NCBI GenBank assembly: GCA_023132135.1
Contig: JAGLYR010000081.1
Span: forward strand, 1 to 10,579
DNA length: 10,579 bases
Origin: Candidatus Eiseniibacteriota bacterium
Lineage (GTDB): Bacteria; Arandabacterota; Arandabacteria; JAGLYR01
Direction: 5' to 3'
Shown: positions 1-7,082 of the stretch, one piece after another
How positions within the stretch are numbered: position 1 is the first letter of the stretch
How the letters are laid out: each line of letters starts with the position of its first letter
The notes under the pieces: model-generated
Database searches by the model: none
The model's input: the letters and a program-made list of their open reading frames with translations, nothing else
Told to the model about the DNA's origin: nothing
Position numbers and translations under genes: made by a program

Positions 1-171
<171 letters not shown>

Positions 172-202
172 AGACGGGAATCGTGCAACGGGGAGGTCAA
201 GG

Positions 203-1075
203 ATGGCAGTGCTGAACGGCAAGATTGCCGTGATCGGGGCCGGAACCATGGGCGGGGGAATTGCCCAGACATTCGCGGTCAGTGGATATGACGTTGCCTT
301 GGTGGAGGTTGAGCAGGGATTCCTGGACAAGGGGTTGAAGGCCATCGAGAAGTCCCTGTCGAAGTTCGCCGAGAAGGGCAAGATCAGCGAGGACGACAGG
401 AACGCGGCCTTGGGACGGATTCGCGGGAGTCTCTCCCTGGCCGACGCGAAGGATGCGGTGCTGGTCGTAGAAGCCATTATCGAGGATGCCGAGACGAAGA
501 AAAGGGTGTTCGGGGAACTCGACGGCATCGTCGGCAAGGACACAATTCTCGCGACGAACACATCCTCTATTTCCATCACTGAGATTGCCGCGGCCACGGG
601 TCGGGAGGACAAGGTTATAGGGATGCACTTCATGAACCCGGTCCCTCTGATGAAGCTGGTGGAAATCGTGCGCGCGATGGGGACCAGCGACGAAACCTAT
701 GCTGCAATCAGGGACACCGCAGAGAAGCTGGGCAAGATCCCGGTGGAGGTGAGCGACTATCCCGGATTCATCTCGAACCGTGTTCTGCTGCCCATGATCA
801 ACGAGGCTGCGTATGCCCTGATGGAGGGAGTGGCGGATGAAGAAGCCATTGACACGGTGATGAAACTGGGGATGAATCATCCCATGGGGCCTTTGGCCCT
901 GGCGGACCTGATCGGGCTGGACGTGTGTCTGAGTATCATGGAGGTTCTGCACAAGGGATTCTCGGATTCAAAGTACCGGCCGTGCCCTCTGTTGAAGAAA
1001 ATGGTGAAGGCCGGGCGTCTTGGCAGGAAAACAGGCCGGGGATTTCATGACTATTCCCAGGGGGGTGTGAGATGA
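203..1075 (+). CDS. hbd: 3-hydroxybutyryl-CoA dehydrogenase (3-hydroxyacyl-CoA dehydrogenase family)
   Basis: NAD(P)-dependent enzyme interconverting 3-hydroxyacyl-CoA and 3-ketoacyl-CoA. At 290 aa it has the usual length of the single-function family. The N-terminal Rossmann fold shows GAGTMG at residues 12-17 and an acidic Glu at the end of strand 2 (VALVE), suggesting NAD. Aligned by motif to clostridial Hbd, the catalytic set is intact: Ser121 in NTSS, His142 in GMHFMNP, Glu154 in KLVE and Asn192 in GFISNR. The C-terminal helical domain has the typical [16 protein letters not shown] and LGRKTGRGF blocks. I chose the ATG at 203 because GGAGG lies 6 nt upstream at 192-196 and the protein then starts just before the Rossmann strand. 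An in-frame ATG at 140 would overlap the thiolase and add 21 unrelated residues. The stop overlaps the start of the STAS gene (ATGA). It probably works with the upstream thiolase. Substrate chain length cannot be read from the sequence. Confidence 0.95.
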   Translation: MAVLNGKIAVIGAGTMGGGIAQTFAVSGYDVALVEVEQGFLDKGLKAIEKSLSKFAEKGKISEDDRNAALGRIRGSLSLADAKDAVLVVEAIIEDAETKKRVFGELDGIVGKDTILATNTSSISITEIAAATGREDKVIGMHFMNPVPLMKLVEIVRAMGTSDETYAAIRDTAEKLGKIPVEVSDYPGFISNRVLLPMINEAAYALMEGVADEEAIDTVMKLGMNHPMGPLALADLIGLDVCLSIMEVLHKGFSDSKYRPCPLLKKMVKAGRLGRKTGRGFHDYSQGGVR

Positions 1076-1413
1076 AACTGAAAAACCGGGTCGCCGGTGA
1101 CGTCACGATTCTGGACCTGTCGGGAAATATCATGGGAGGACCGGATCAGCAGGTTTTCCACACAGCAGTCAAGGAGATCGTCGACGGAGGCGGCAAGAAG
1201 GTCATTATCAATCTCGGGGATGTTCCCTGGGTGAACAGTACGGGACTTGGGATCCTGATGGCGGGATTCATCACCATGAAGAACGCCGGCGGGGTGCTTC
1301 GCCTGATAAATGTGGGCAAGCGGATAGGCAGTCTCCTGATGATCACGAAGCTGTCGCTGGTATTCGAGACCTTCGAAAGCGAGAAGGAGGCGCTGGCGAG
1401 TTTTGGAGACTGA
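1072..1413 (+). CDS. STAS-domain protein, anti-sigma factor antagonist (SpoIIAA/RsbV-like)
   Basis: A 113-aa single STAS domain, the size of anti-sigma factor antagonists. The N-terminal strand pair (residues 4-18, VTILDLSG) is followed by a conserved core ending in the phosphorylation-loop motif VNSTGLGIL at residues 54-62. Ser56 matches the Ser that SpoIIAA-type proteins have phosphorylated by their partner kinase/anti-sigma factor. The preceding Asp found in SpoIIAA is Asn55 here. In the family, the unphosphorylated form binds an anti-sigma or switch kinase; no such partner is encoded in the window. The start ATG lies within the stop of hbd (4-bp overlap) and is preceded by AGGGGGG at 1060-1066, so translation is probably coupled to the dehydrogenase. 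A regulatory protein here is unexpected, and its target is unknown. The STAS assignment is firm; the role as a sigma-pathway switch is inference. Confidence 0.88.
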   Translation: MKLKNRVAGDVTILDLSGNIMGGPDQQVFHTAVKEIVDGGGKKVIINLGDVPWVNSTGLGILMAGFITMKNAGGVLRLINVGKRIGSLLMITKLSLVFETFESEKEALASFGD

Positions 1414-1423
1414 CAACGGCAGG

Positions 1424-1489
1424 CCGGAAAAGAGCAATGCAGGAATCGGAGTCCCATGCCACCACCCTCCGGTGCTTTTCCGGGAAAAG
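1424..1489 (+). repeat. Inverted repeat in the STAS-glmU-like gap
   Basis: In the 96-bp gap between the STAS gene and the GlmU-like gene, CCGGAAAAG (1424-1432) has an exact 9-bp reverse complement, CTTTTCCGG (1475-1483). The second arm is itself the start of a compact palindrome, CTTTTCC-G-GGAAAAG (1475-1489). Two competing hairpins are therefore possible: one long-loop and one very tight. No run of T follows, so it does not look like a standard intrinsic terminator. It could be a processing site, a weak rho-type pause or chance. No promoter stands out in this gap, so the GlmU-like gene may be read through from upstream. Confidence 0.35.
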
Positions 1490-1509
1490 GGCATCAGAGG
1501 CAGTGCTGA

Positions 1510-2739
1510 GTGACGATGACGGAAGGGATCTGCATATTTGAGGACGATGGGTGGAGGCGGCTGGCGCCGCTGACCTCTACCCGGCCGGTGTATGATCTCC
1601 GGCTGGGCATAGGAACTCTAAAGGAGAAAATCGAGACTGTTCTCCACGGAACGCCGGTGGCTCTCCATTGCCGGACAGAGCTGGCTGATTCGGTGGAGGA
1701 GGATCATCCGGGTACCGGCGTGAACGCACTGGCGTTCGACCGGTGCCTGTTTGTCAACGGCCGGGTGATAGCGGATGAATCCCTTGGGCTGCTCCTGGAG
1801 GCGGAAGACGATACCGTGCTCCGCTGTAACGGAGAGGTAGTAGCCGCCCGGGTCTCGGGTGGGACTCTTGAGAAGATCAGCAGAATGCTGGACGGCCCTC
1901 TTGGGGATGAAGCCTGGGAGGGCCTGCCTGCCAGAGAGGTGGACGCCAGGCTTGTCCGCAATCCCTGGGATCTGATCACATCCAACGAGGGAGAGATAGC
2001 CCGGGACTTCGACCGACTTGGTCTCGCCGGGACCTTGGACGCTGAGATCCCTGCCGCGGTTCACGTGATAAACCCGGATGCGATCTGCATAGCAGAGAGA
2101 TGCCGGCTGGACCCCGGGGTGGTGCTGGATGCGGGCGGTGGGCCTGTCGTGCTGGGCTCCGGTGTCCGGATCGGGGCCAACTCTGTGATCCGGGGTCCTG
2201 CCGTGATCGGGGAGGGAAGCCTTATCCAGCCCCTTACCGTGCTGCAGGCGACCACGGTTGGTCCGGCCTGCAAACTGGGTGGAGAGATTCGGGAATCCAT
2301 CATCCAGGGGTACTCTAACAAGCAGCACTCGGGATTCCTGGGGCACGCGTACCTGGGAGAGTGGGTGAATCTGGGAGCGGACACTACCAACAGCGACCTC
2401 AAGAACAATTACAGCTCGGTCCGGGTGCACGTCGATGGGAAGCAGGTGGATTCGAAAGTACTCTTGGTAGGATGCTTCATTGGGGACCACACCAAGTCGG
2501 CCATTGGCTCGCGCTTTAACACCGGCTCGGTCTTCGGTGTCTGTTGTCTCCTCTACGCTGCCGGATTCGTGCCCAAGTATGTTCCTTCCTTCACCTGGCT
2601 GGGCCACGAGAGACCGGTGAAATACTCTGTCGGCAAGGCCATCGATACCGCTAGGACGGTGATGCAGAGACGCGGGGCCGAACTGACGAGCGCCAAAGAG
2701 AAAGTGCTTAGAGGGATCTACGAGAGAGAGCACGCCTAG
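1510..2739 (+). CDS. GlmU-like sugar nucleotidyltransferase / left-handed beta-helix acyltransferase
   Basis: A 409-aa protein resembling the alternative bacterial GlmU family (TIGR03991 type) proposed to make UDP-GlcNAc for cell-wall synthesis. The N-terminus (ICIFEDDGWRRLAPLTSTRP, then a DLRLGIGTLKEK stretch) is the hallmark start of that family, which lacks the LxxGxGTRM signature of classical GlmU. Residues from about 190 on form hexapeptide repeats (VVLGSGVRIGANSVI and following). Aligning the stretch HSGFLGHAYLG with HLTYLGDAEIG of E. coli GlmU places His273 on the catalytic acetyltransferase His363. NLGADTTNSDLKNNY and the C-terminal FNTGSVFG and KYVPSFTW blocks also fit. I chose GTG at 1510, with AGAGG at 1496-1500 nine bases upstream; ATG at 1516 is a close alternative. 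It ends 14 bp from the convergent epimerase. It could instead act on another sugar phosphate; the exact substrate is inference. Confidence 0.85.
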   Translation: MTMTEGICIFEDDGWRRLAPLTSTRPVYDLRLGIGTLKEKIETVLHGTPVALHCRTELADSVEEDHPGTGVNALAFDRCLFVNGRVIADESLGLLLEAEDDTVLRCNGEVVAARVSGGTLEKISRMLDGPLGDEAWEGLPAREVDARLVRNPWDLITSNEGEIARDFDRLGLAGTLDAEIPAAVHVINPDAICIAERCRLDPGVVLDAGGGPVVLGSGVRIGANSVIRGPAVIGEGSLIQPLTVLQATTVGPACKLGGEIRESIIQGYSNKQHSGFLGHAYLGEWVNLGADTTNSDLKNNYSSVRVHVDGKQVDSKVLLVGCFIGDHTKSAIGSRFNTGSVFGVCCLLYAAGFVPKYVPSFTWLGHERPVKYSVGKAIDTARTVMQRRGAELTSAKEKVLRGIYEREHA

Positions 2740-2753
2740 CCAGGTGCCGGAGG

Positions 2754-3155
2754 CTAAGCTTCCTGGGCCAATTCTACCAACACCCCGTGCATCGATTTCG
2801 GATGCAGAAACGCAATTCTCTTGTTGTTGGCCCCCATGCGGGGTTTCTTGTCAATGAGTCGCATGCCCCGATCCAGCAGCTTTTTCAGCGTGCCCTCGAT
2901 GTCGTCGACCAGAAAACAGATGTGGTGGATTCCCTCGCCCCGGGTTTCGAGGAAGTTCTTGAGAGGGGCTTTGTCGGAGATGGGTTCGATGTACTCAAGG
3001 GCTACCTCTCCAATGGGGTAGAGGGCGGCCTTGATCCCCAACTCCTCGTTGACTTCCTCATGGGCGGGTTCCATTTCCAGAACGTCCCGGTACAGCGTCT
3101 TTAGCGCCTCCAGATCGCGGGTAACGATTCCGATATGATCAATCTTCCTGAACAC
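2754..3155 (-). CDS. mce: Methylmalonyl-CoA epimerase
   Basis: Interconverts (S)- and (R)-methylmalonyl-CoA, linking propionyl-CoA carboxylase to the B12-dependent mutase. The 133-aa protein is a complete VOC-fold protein with two beta-alpha-beta-beta-beta modules. Likely metal ligands by family comparison are His7 (KIDHIGI), Glu54 in the LEYIEP motif, a His in GEGIHHICF (77 or 78) and Glu128 in GVLVELAQ. The start is a GTG at 3153-3155 with GAGGAG on the minus strand at 3163-3168, about 7 nt upstream; no in-frame ATG fits the family N-terminus. It follows the mutase gene by only 23 bp and is the last gene of the minus-strand cluster, so the pathway context agrees with the call. Other VOC enzymes such as glyoxalase I are less likely given the GIHHICF motif and the neighbours. 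Confidence 0.95.
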   Translation of the reverse strand: MFRKIDHIGIVTRDLEALKTLYRDVLEMEPAHEEVNEELGIKAALYPIGEVALEYIEPISDKAPLKNFLETRGEGIHHICFLVDDIEGTLKKLLDRGMRLIDKKPRMGANNKRIAFLHPKSMHGVLVELAQEA

Positions 3156-3178
3156 TTGTGATCTCCTCGTTTGCAGAT

Positions 3179-4771
3179 CTACGTTCTACGCCCGGTATCG
3201 TACTGTCCGAACTCCTCCTTCAGAACTCCACAGATCTCACCCACGGTGGCGTAGGCTGTCACCGCGTCCAGGAAGACGGGCATCAGATTCCTGCCACCGC
3301 GCGCCGCCTCCCGGACGAGCGCGAGCGTCTTCTTCACGCGGGCGGAGTCCCTGCCTGATTTCAGTGCGGCCAGCCGTTTTTTCTGTTCCTGTTCCAACGC
3401 GGGGTCGATCTGGAACGCTGCCGGCGTGTCCTGGCCTGTTACGTGCCGGTTGACTCCGATCACGGAGATCTCGCCGCTCTCGATCTGCTGCTGGTAGTGG
3501 TATGCGGATCTCTCGATCTGCCGCTGAACCCACCCCTTCTCAATGGCCGGGAGCATTCCACCCATGGATGCGATTTGATTCAGGAGATCCCGCACTCCGG
3601 TCTCGACCTGGTGAGTCAAGGATTCGACGTAGTAGGAACCCCCCAGGGGATCTGCCGTGTGGGCCACACCGGATTCCTCCGCGATAACCTGCTGGGTCCG
3701 AAGAGCCAGCTGTGCGGCGGCCTCGGTTGGCAGAGAAACCGCCTCATCGAAAGAGTTGGTGTGAAGCGATTGGGTTCCTCCGAGAGCGGCAGCCAGCGCC
3801 TGGAGGGTGACCCTGGGGATGTTCACCCAAGGCTGCTGAGCCGTGAGACTGCAGCCTGCCGTCTGGCAGTGGAAGCGGAGCATGAGGGACTTGGGATTCT
3901 TCGCTCCGAATTCATCCCGCATGATACGGGCCCAGAGACGGCGGGCGGCACGGAGCTTGGCCACCTCTTCGAACAGGTGGTTGTGCACGTCGAAAAAGAA
4001 GGAGAGTCTCGGGGCGAAGTCGTCGACGTCCAGGCCGGCTCCGACGGCCCCGCGAACGTACTCCATTCCGTCCGCCAGCGTGAAGGCGACCTCCTGGACG
4101 GCCGTGGCGCCGGCCTCCCGGATATGGTAACCGCTGATGCTTATGGTGTTCCATTTTGGGAGGTGCTCGCTGGCGTAGGCGACGATGTCGTTAGTGATCC
4201 GCATCGACTCCCGGGGCGGGAAGATGTATGTGCCCCGGGCGATGTACTCCTTGAGGATATCGTTCTGAATGGTTCCCGAGAGACGATCCACACTTGCGCC
4301 CTGCGACTGGGCGACGACCATGTAGGCGGCCAACATGATCCCGGCCGTGGAATTGATGGTCATCGACGTGCTGACCTTCTCGAGGGGTATCCCGTTCAGG
4401 AGGTCTTCCATGTCGGCCAGGGAATCCACGGCGACTCCCACGCGCCCGACCTCGCCTTCCACCAGTGGGTCGTCGGAATCCAGTCCCATTTGGGTAGGCA
4501 GATCAAAGGCGATGCTCAGGCCCGTCTGCCCATGGTCCAGCAGGTACTTGAATCTCTTGTTGGTTTCACGGCAGGAGCCAAAACCGGCGTATTGCCGCAT
4601 TGTCCACATGCGGCCGCGGTACATGGTGGGATAGATGCCGCGGGTGTAGGGGGGAGCGCCCGGATCTCCCAGGTCGCGGTCGTACTCAAGAGAGTCCACA
4701 TCCGAGGGTGTGTAGACGGGTTTGATCTCGAGGCCTGAGGATGTGCGGAATCGTTTTCCTTCTTTCACCAC
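3179..4771 (-). CDS. mcmA1: Methylmalonyl-CoA mutase, catalytic (large) subunit without B12-binding domain
   Basis: Catalytic TIM-barrel subunit of adenosylcobalamin-dependent mutase, converting (R)-methylmalonyl-CoA to succinyl-CoA. Family blocks in order: [81 protein letters not shown] and [10 protein letters not shown]. Tyr61 (RQYAG) and Arg179 (ARGTY) match the Tyr/Arg pair that marks methylmalonyl-CoA specificity over isobutyryl-CoA mutases, and Tyr215-His216 match the active-site YH. The protein ends at about residue 530, after [13 protein letters not shown], where the B12 domain (DxHxxG) would begin in fused enzymes. That domain must be a separate subunit, absent here. The frame is open to a GTG at 4837, but I chose GTG 4771 (GTG 4768 is adjacent) because GAGGA lies 8 nt upstream and the extra 22 residues come from a repeat block unlike the family. 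It lies between the biotin carrier gene and the epimerase gene. Confidence 0.93.
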   Translation of the reverse strand: MVKEGKRFRTSSGLEIKPVYTPSDVDSLEYDRDLGDPGAPPYTRGIYPTMYRGRMWTMRQYAGFGSCRETNKRFKYLLDHGQTGLSIAFDLPTQMGLDSDDPLVEGEVGRVGVAVDSLADMEDLLNGIPLEKVSTSMTINSTAGIMLAAYMVVAQSQGASVDRLSGTIQNDILKEYIARGTYIFPPRESMRITNDIVAYASEHLPKWNTISISGYHIREAGATAVQEVAFTLADGMEYVRGAVGAGLDVDDFAPRLSFFFDVHNHLFEEVAKLRAARRLWARIMRDEFGAKNPKSLMLRFHCQTAGCSLTAQQPWVNIPRVTLQALAAALGGTQSLHTNSFDEAVSLPTEAAAQLALRTQQVIAEESGVAHTADPLGGSYYVESLTHQVETGVRDLLNQIASMGGMLPAIEKGWVQRQIERSAYHYQQQIESGEISVIGVNRHVTGQDTPAAFQIDPALEQEQKKRLAALKSGRDSARVKKTLALVREAARGGRNLMPVFLDAVTAYATVGEICGVLKEEFGQYDTGRRT

Positions 4772-4871
4772 TCGACATTTCCTCGACACTCGACACTGGT
4801 CACTCGCCCACGTCACACGGGGCCCGGCGCTGGCCACGACCCAGTGACAGGTGACGGGTGACAGGCGACTA
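4772..4871. repeat. Degenerate heptamer repeat block in the biotin-carrier/mutase gap
   Basis: Within the 152-bp gap between the biotin carrier gene and the mutase gene there are short 7-bp repeats in two arms. On the + strand the right arm reads GTGACAG (4844-4850), GTGACGG (4851-4857), GTGACAG (4858-4864) and GCGACTA (4865-4871). The left arm reads TCGACAT (4772-4778), TCGACAC (4783-4789) and TCGACAC (4790-4796), followed by GTCAC-containing sequence at 4799-4816. The arms carry GTGAC and GTCAC in opposite sense around a GC-rich centre (4817-4840), so an imperfect hairpin is possible. The left arm runs up to the mutase ribosome binding site. The rest of the gap (4872-4923) shows nothing recognisable. 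The origin could be replication slippage, a spreading small repeat family or a protein-binding leader; which of these is unknown. Confidence 0.6.
4780..4784 (-). promoter_or_regulatory. Ribosome binding site setting the mutase start
   Basis: The minus strand reads GAGGA here, 8 nt before the GTG at 4771. The longer in-frame GTG at 4837 has no comparable purine-rich site, which is the main reason for the shorter start. Confidence 0.6.
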
Positions 4872-4923
4872 GGATTGGGGAATACTGCTGTCCGCCGCTG
4901 GCGTTCTCCATCAATAACCCAGG

Positions 4924-5472
4924 CTAGGCTTGCAGGATCACTAGCGCTTCACCCGTATCCACCTTCTGCCCGGGCTTGACCTTGATCTGTCGCACCACGC
5001 CGGGGTGAACCGCCGCCAGCTCGTTCTGCATCTTCATGGCCTCGACAACTACCAGGGGCATGCCGGCCTCCACGCGGTCCCCGACGTTCACCTCTACGGA
5101 GACCACGAGACCAGGCATGGGAGAGACCAGCGTCTCGATCTGAGGGCCCGCCTGCCTGCGCGCGGCTTTCACAGCGAGGGCCGCCAAAGGATCCAGGATC
5201 TCAACGGTGTGTGCTGCCCCGCGTACGGTGACGGTGAAGCCCGAAGGATGCTGCCCCACCTCGACCTCGAAGGGCCGGTTGTTGATCATCAGAGACGTAG
5301 GCCCATGGTTTCCCAATTGCCGGCGCTCGACAGCGAAACACTCATTGCCCATCCGCACGTCGTAGGCGCCGTCGTTCTCACGGATGGAAACATCGTAGGT
5401 CCGGTCGCCCAACCGGGCCCGAATGGTAGATTCTCGATCGCTGGTGCTCAGCTGCTTCTTGGCCTCACTCAT
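4924..5472 (-). CDS. Biotin carboxyl carrier protein of acyl-CoA (propionyl-CoA) carboxylase
   Basis: Carries the biotin that shuttles carboxyl groups between the biotin carboxylase and the carboxyltransferase. The protein has 182 aa. Residues 112-182 form a complete biotinyl/lipoyl domain with SPMPG at 117-121 and the biotinylation motif EAMKMQNE with Lys147. Residues 16-94 ([15 protein letters not shown] through [10 protein letters not shown]) are beta-rich and resemble the BT/linker region that joins the biotin carboxylase to the carrier in fused alpha subunits, rather than the Ala/Pro linker of E. coli AccB. An Ala-rich linker (95-111) separates the two. The ATG at 5472 overlaps the accC stop (ATGA) and has GAGGA about 10 nt upstream. 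The frame is open further upstream, but that part lies opposite conserved accC codons in another frame. It works with the adjacent accC and pccB products. Confidence 0.93.
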   Translation of the reverse strand: MSEAKKQLSTSDRESTIRARLGDRTYDVSIRENDGAYDVRMGNECFAVERRQLGNHGPTSLMINNRPFEVEVGQHPSGFTVTVRGAAHTVEILDPLAALAVKAARRQAGPQIETLVSPMPGLVVSVEVNVGDRVEAGMPLVVVEAMKMQNELAAVHPGVVRQIKVKPGQKVDTGEALVILQA

Positions 5473-6983
5473 AGACGTCCCGTCCTCTGCGATCGGATCT
5501 GGTAACGGCCGGCGAATTTCCAGCCGGACACCGGACCCCGCGGAGGCGCCTCGCGCTTCGGGTACTGGTTGTCGCGGTAGGCCAGCACTGCGGCGATTAC
5601 CGCGGCCTCTCGGAATTCCTCGCCAAGAGCCAGGGCTTCTTCGGAGGAGTAGCATTCGTCGATGAATCCAGTATGGAAATCCCCGGACCTGAATCGCGGG
5701 TGGTCCATCACCCAGCGGTGGAAGGGCGCGGTGGTCCGGATCCCGGCCACCACGTATTCATCCAGCGCCCTGCTCATCCGGTTCAACGCCTCTTCGCGGT
5801 CCTTCCCCCACACGACCAGCTTGGAGATGAGCGGATCGTAGTACAGGGAAACCTCTGAGCCCGGGATGATACCGCTCTCGACACGGACCCCCGGCCCTTC
5901 GGGGTTCCGCAGCCACTCAACCGTCCCGATGGAGGGCATGAACCCGTTGGCGGGATCCTCGGCGTAGATCCGACACTCGATGGACCAGCCTCTGGGCTGG
6001 ATGTCCCCTTGGTGAATGGACAAGTGCTCGCCGGCGGAAATGCGGATCTGCTCCTTCACCAGATCGACCCCCGTGACCATCTCGGTCACCGGGTGCTCGA
6101 CCTGGAGTCGAGTATTCATCTCCAGGAAGTGGAAGTTCCCGTCGGCTCCGAGAATGAACTCGACGGTGCCGGCGTTGCAATAGCGGGCAGCCTGGGCCGC
6201 GCGCACGGCAGTCTGCCCCATTCGGTTCCGGAGATCCGGATCGACAGCTACGGAGGGCGACTCCTCGATGAGTTTCTGGTAGCGCCGCTGGATGGAGCAC
6301 TCCCTCTCCCCGAGGTGGACGACACGGCCGTGATGGTCCGCCAGGATCTGGATTTCCACATGGCGGGGTTCGGTGATGTACTTCTCCATGTAGATTTCGG
6401 TGGAGCCGAACGCCGACAGCGCTTCTCCTCTGGTTGCCCGGAGAGCCGCCGGCACCTCGCTGTCCTCGCGGACCACACGCATGCCCTTGCCCCCGCCGCC
6501 GGCAACGGCCTTGAGAAGAACCGGGTAACCGAGGCTCCGGGCCACGCTCAGAGCCGCCTCTTCGGATGCCAGGGGCTCATCATACCCGGGGATCACGGGA
6601 ACGCCGGCGGCCAGCATCATCTTCCGGGCCGCCGTTTTGTTCCCCATTGTTTCGATGGCCTCGGGTGGAGGGCCGATGAAAACGAGGCCGGCCTCTTTGC
6701 AGGTCCGGGCGAAACCGGCGTTCTCCGCCAGGAAGCCGTAGCCTGGATGGATTGCATCGGCGCCGGATTTCGTGGCCGCGTCGATAACACGCTCTACGTC
6801 AAGGTAGCTCTTTGAGGACTCGGACGCCCCGATAAGGTAGGCTTCGTCGGCCATGTGGACATGATGCGCACTGCGGTCGGCTTCGGAGAATACGGCCACC
6901 GAGCGAATGTCCATCTCGCGCAGCGCGCGCATGATGCGGATGGCGATCTCGCCACGGTTGGCGATCAGCACTTTTCTGAACAT
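5469..6983 (-). CDS. accC: Biotin carboxylase subunit of acyl-CoA carboxylase
   Basis: ATP-grasp enzyme that carboxylates biotin on the carrier protein with bicarbonate and ATP. Residues 1-445 cover the whole biotin carboxylase fold, and key residues fall at E. coli AccC positions: Lys116, Lys158, glycine loop GGGGKGM (162-168), His208, Lys237 (QRRYQKLIEE), Glu275, Glu288-Asn290-Arg292 (EMNTRLQVEHPVTE) and Arg338 (IECRIYAEDP). At 504 aa it exceeds a typical AccC by about 50 residues. The tail (to SGWKFAGRYQ) looks like the region that follows the carboxylase in fused PccA/MccA alpha subunits, so this gene plus the overlapping carrier gene resembles an alpha subunit in two pieces. It starts at ATG 6983, with only a weak AGGA-type site upstream. 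The 99-bp gap to the pccB stop holds no obvious terminator. From its neighbours it probably serves propionyl-CoA; a shared role with acetyl-CoA is possible. Confidence 0.94.
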   Translation of the reverse strand: MFRKVLIANRGEIAIRIMRALREMDIRSVAVFSEADRSAHHVHMADEAYLIGASESSKSYLDVERVIDAATKSGADAIHPGYGFLAENAGFARTCKEAGLVFIGPPPEAIETMGNKTAARKMMLAAGVPVIPGYDEPLASEEAALSVARSLGYPVLLKAVAGGGGKGMRVVREDSEVPAALRATRGEALSAFGSTEIYMEKYITEPRHVEIQILADHHGRVVHLGERECSIQRRYQKLIEESPSVAVDPDLRNRMGQTAVRAAQAARYCNAGTVEFILGADGNFHFLEMNTRLQVEHPVTEMVTGVDLVKEQIRISAGEHLSIHQGDIQPRGWSIECRIYAEDPANGFMPSIGTVEWLRNPEGPGVRVESGIIPGSEVSLYYDPLISKLVVWGKDREEALNRMSRALDEYVVAGIRTTAPFHRWVMDHPRFRSGDFHTGFIDECYSSEEALALGEEFREAAVIAAVLAYRDNQYPKREAPPRGPVSGWKFAGRYQIRSQRTGRL

Positions 6984-7082
6984 GTCCTGATCCGTGGGCC
7001 AGTCAGGGCCTCAGGTTTGGGAAAAGGCAAGCCGCGGATTGCGCAGACCCCGAAGCTGCCATATGCAGGCCGGCCCTTCCGG

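Noticed and set aside
1618-2733. 371-codon open frame on the - strand opposite the GlmU-like gene
   Set aside because: Antisense shadow of a gene with recognised hexapeptide repeats; no recognisable domain or ribosome binding site.
2740-2765. CCAGG...CCTGG inverted repeat at the convergent gene junction as a two-way terminator
   Set aside because: Only 5-bp arms, partly inside the epimerase coding region, with no T-run on either strand.
3443-4738. 431-codon open frame on the + strand opposite the mutase gene
   Set aside because: It lies fully antisense to a clearly conserved mutase, its translation shows no family motif, and its Gly/Val/His/Asp-rich composition is what antisense reading of GC-rich codons gives.
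7068-7075. 8-bp palindrome GGCCGGCC after the pccB stop as a terminator or attenuator
   Set aside because: Short, with no T-run; expected by chance in GC-rich sequence. The 6984-7082 gap shows no other clear signal.
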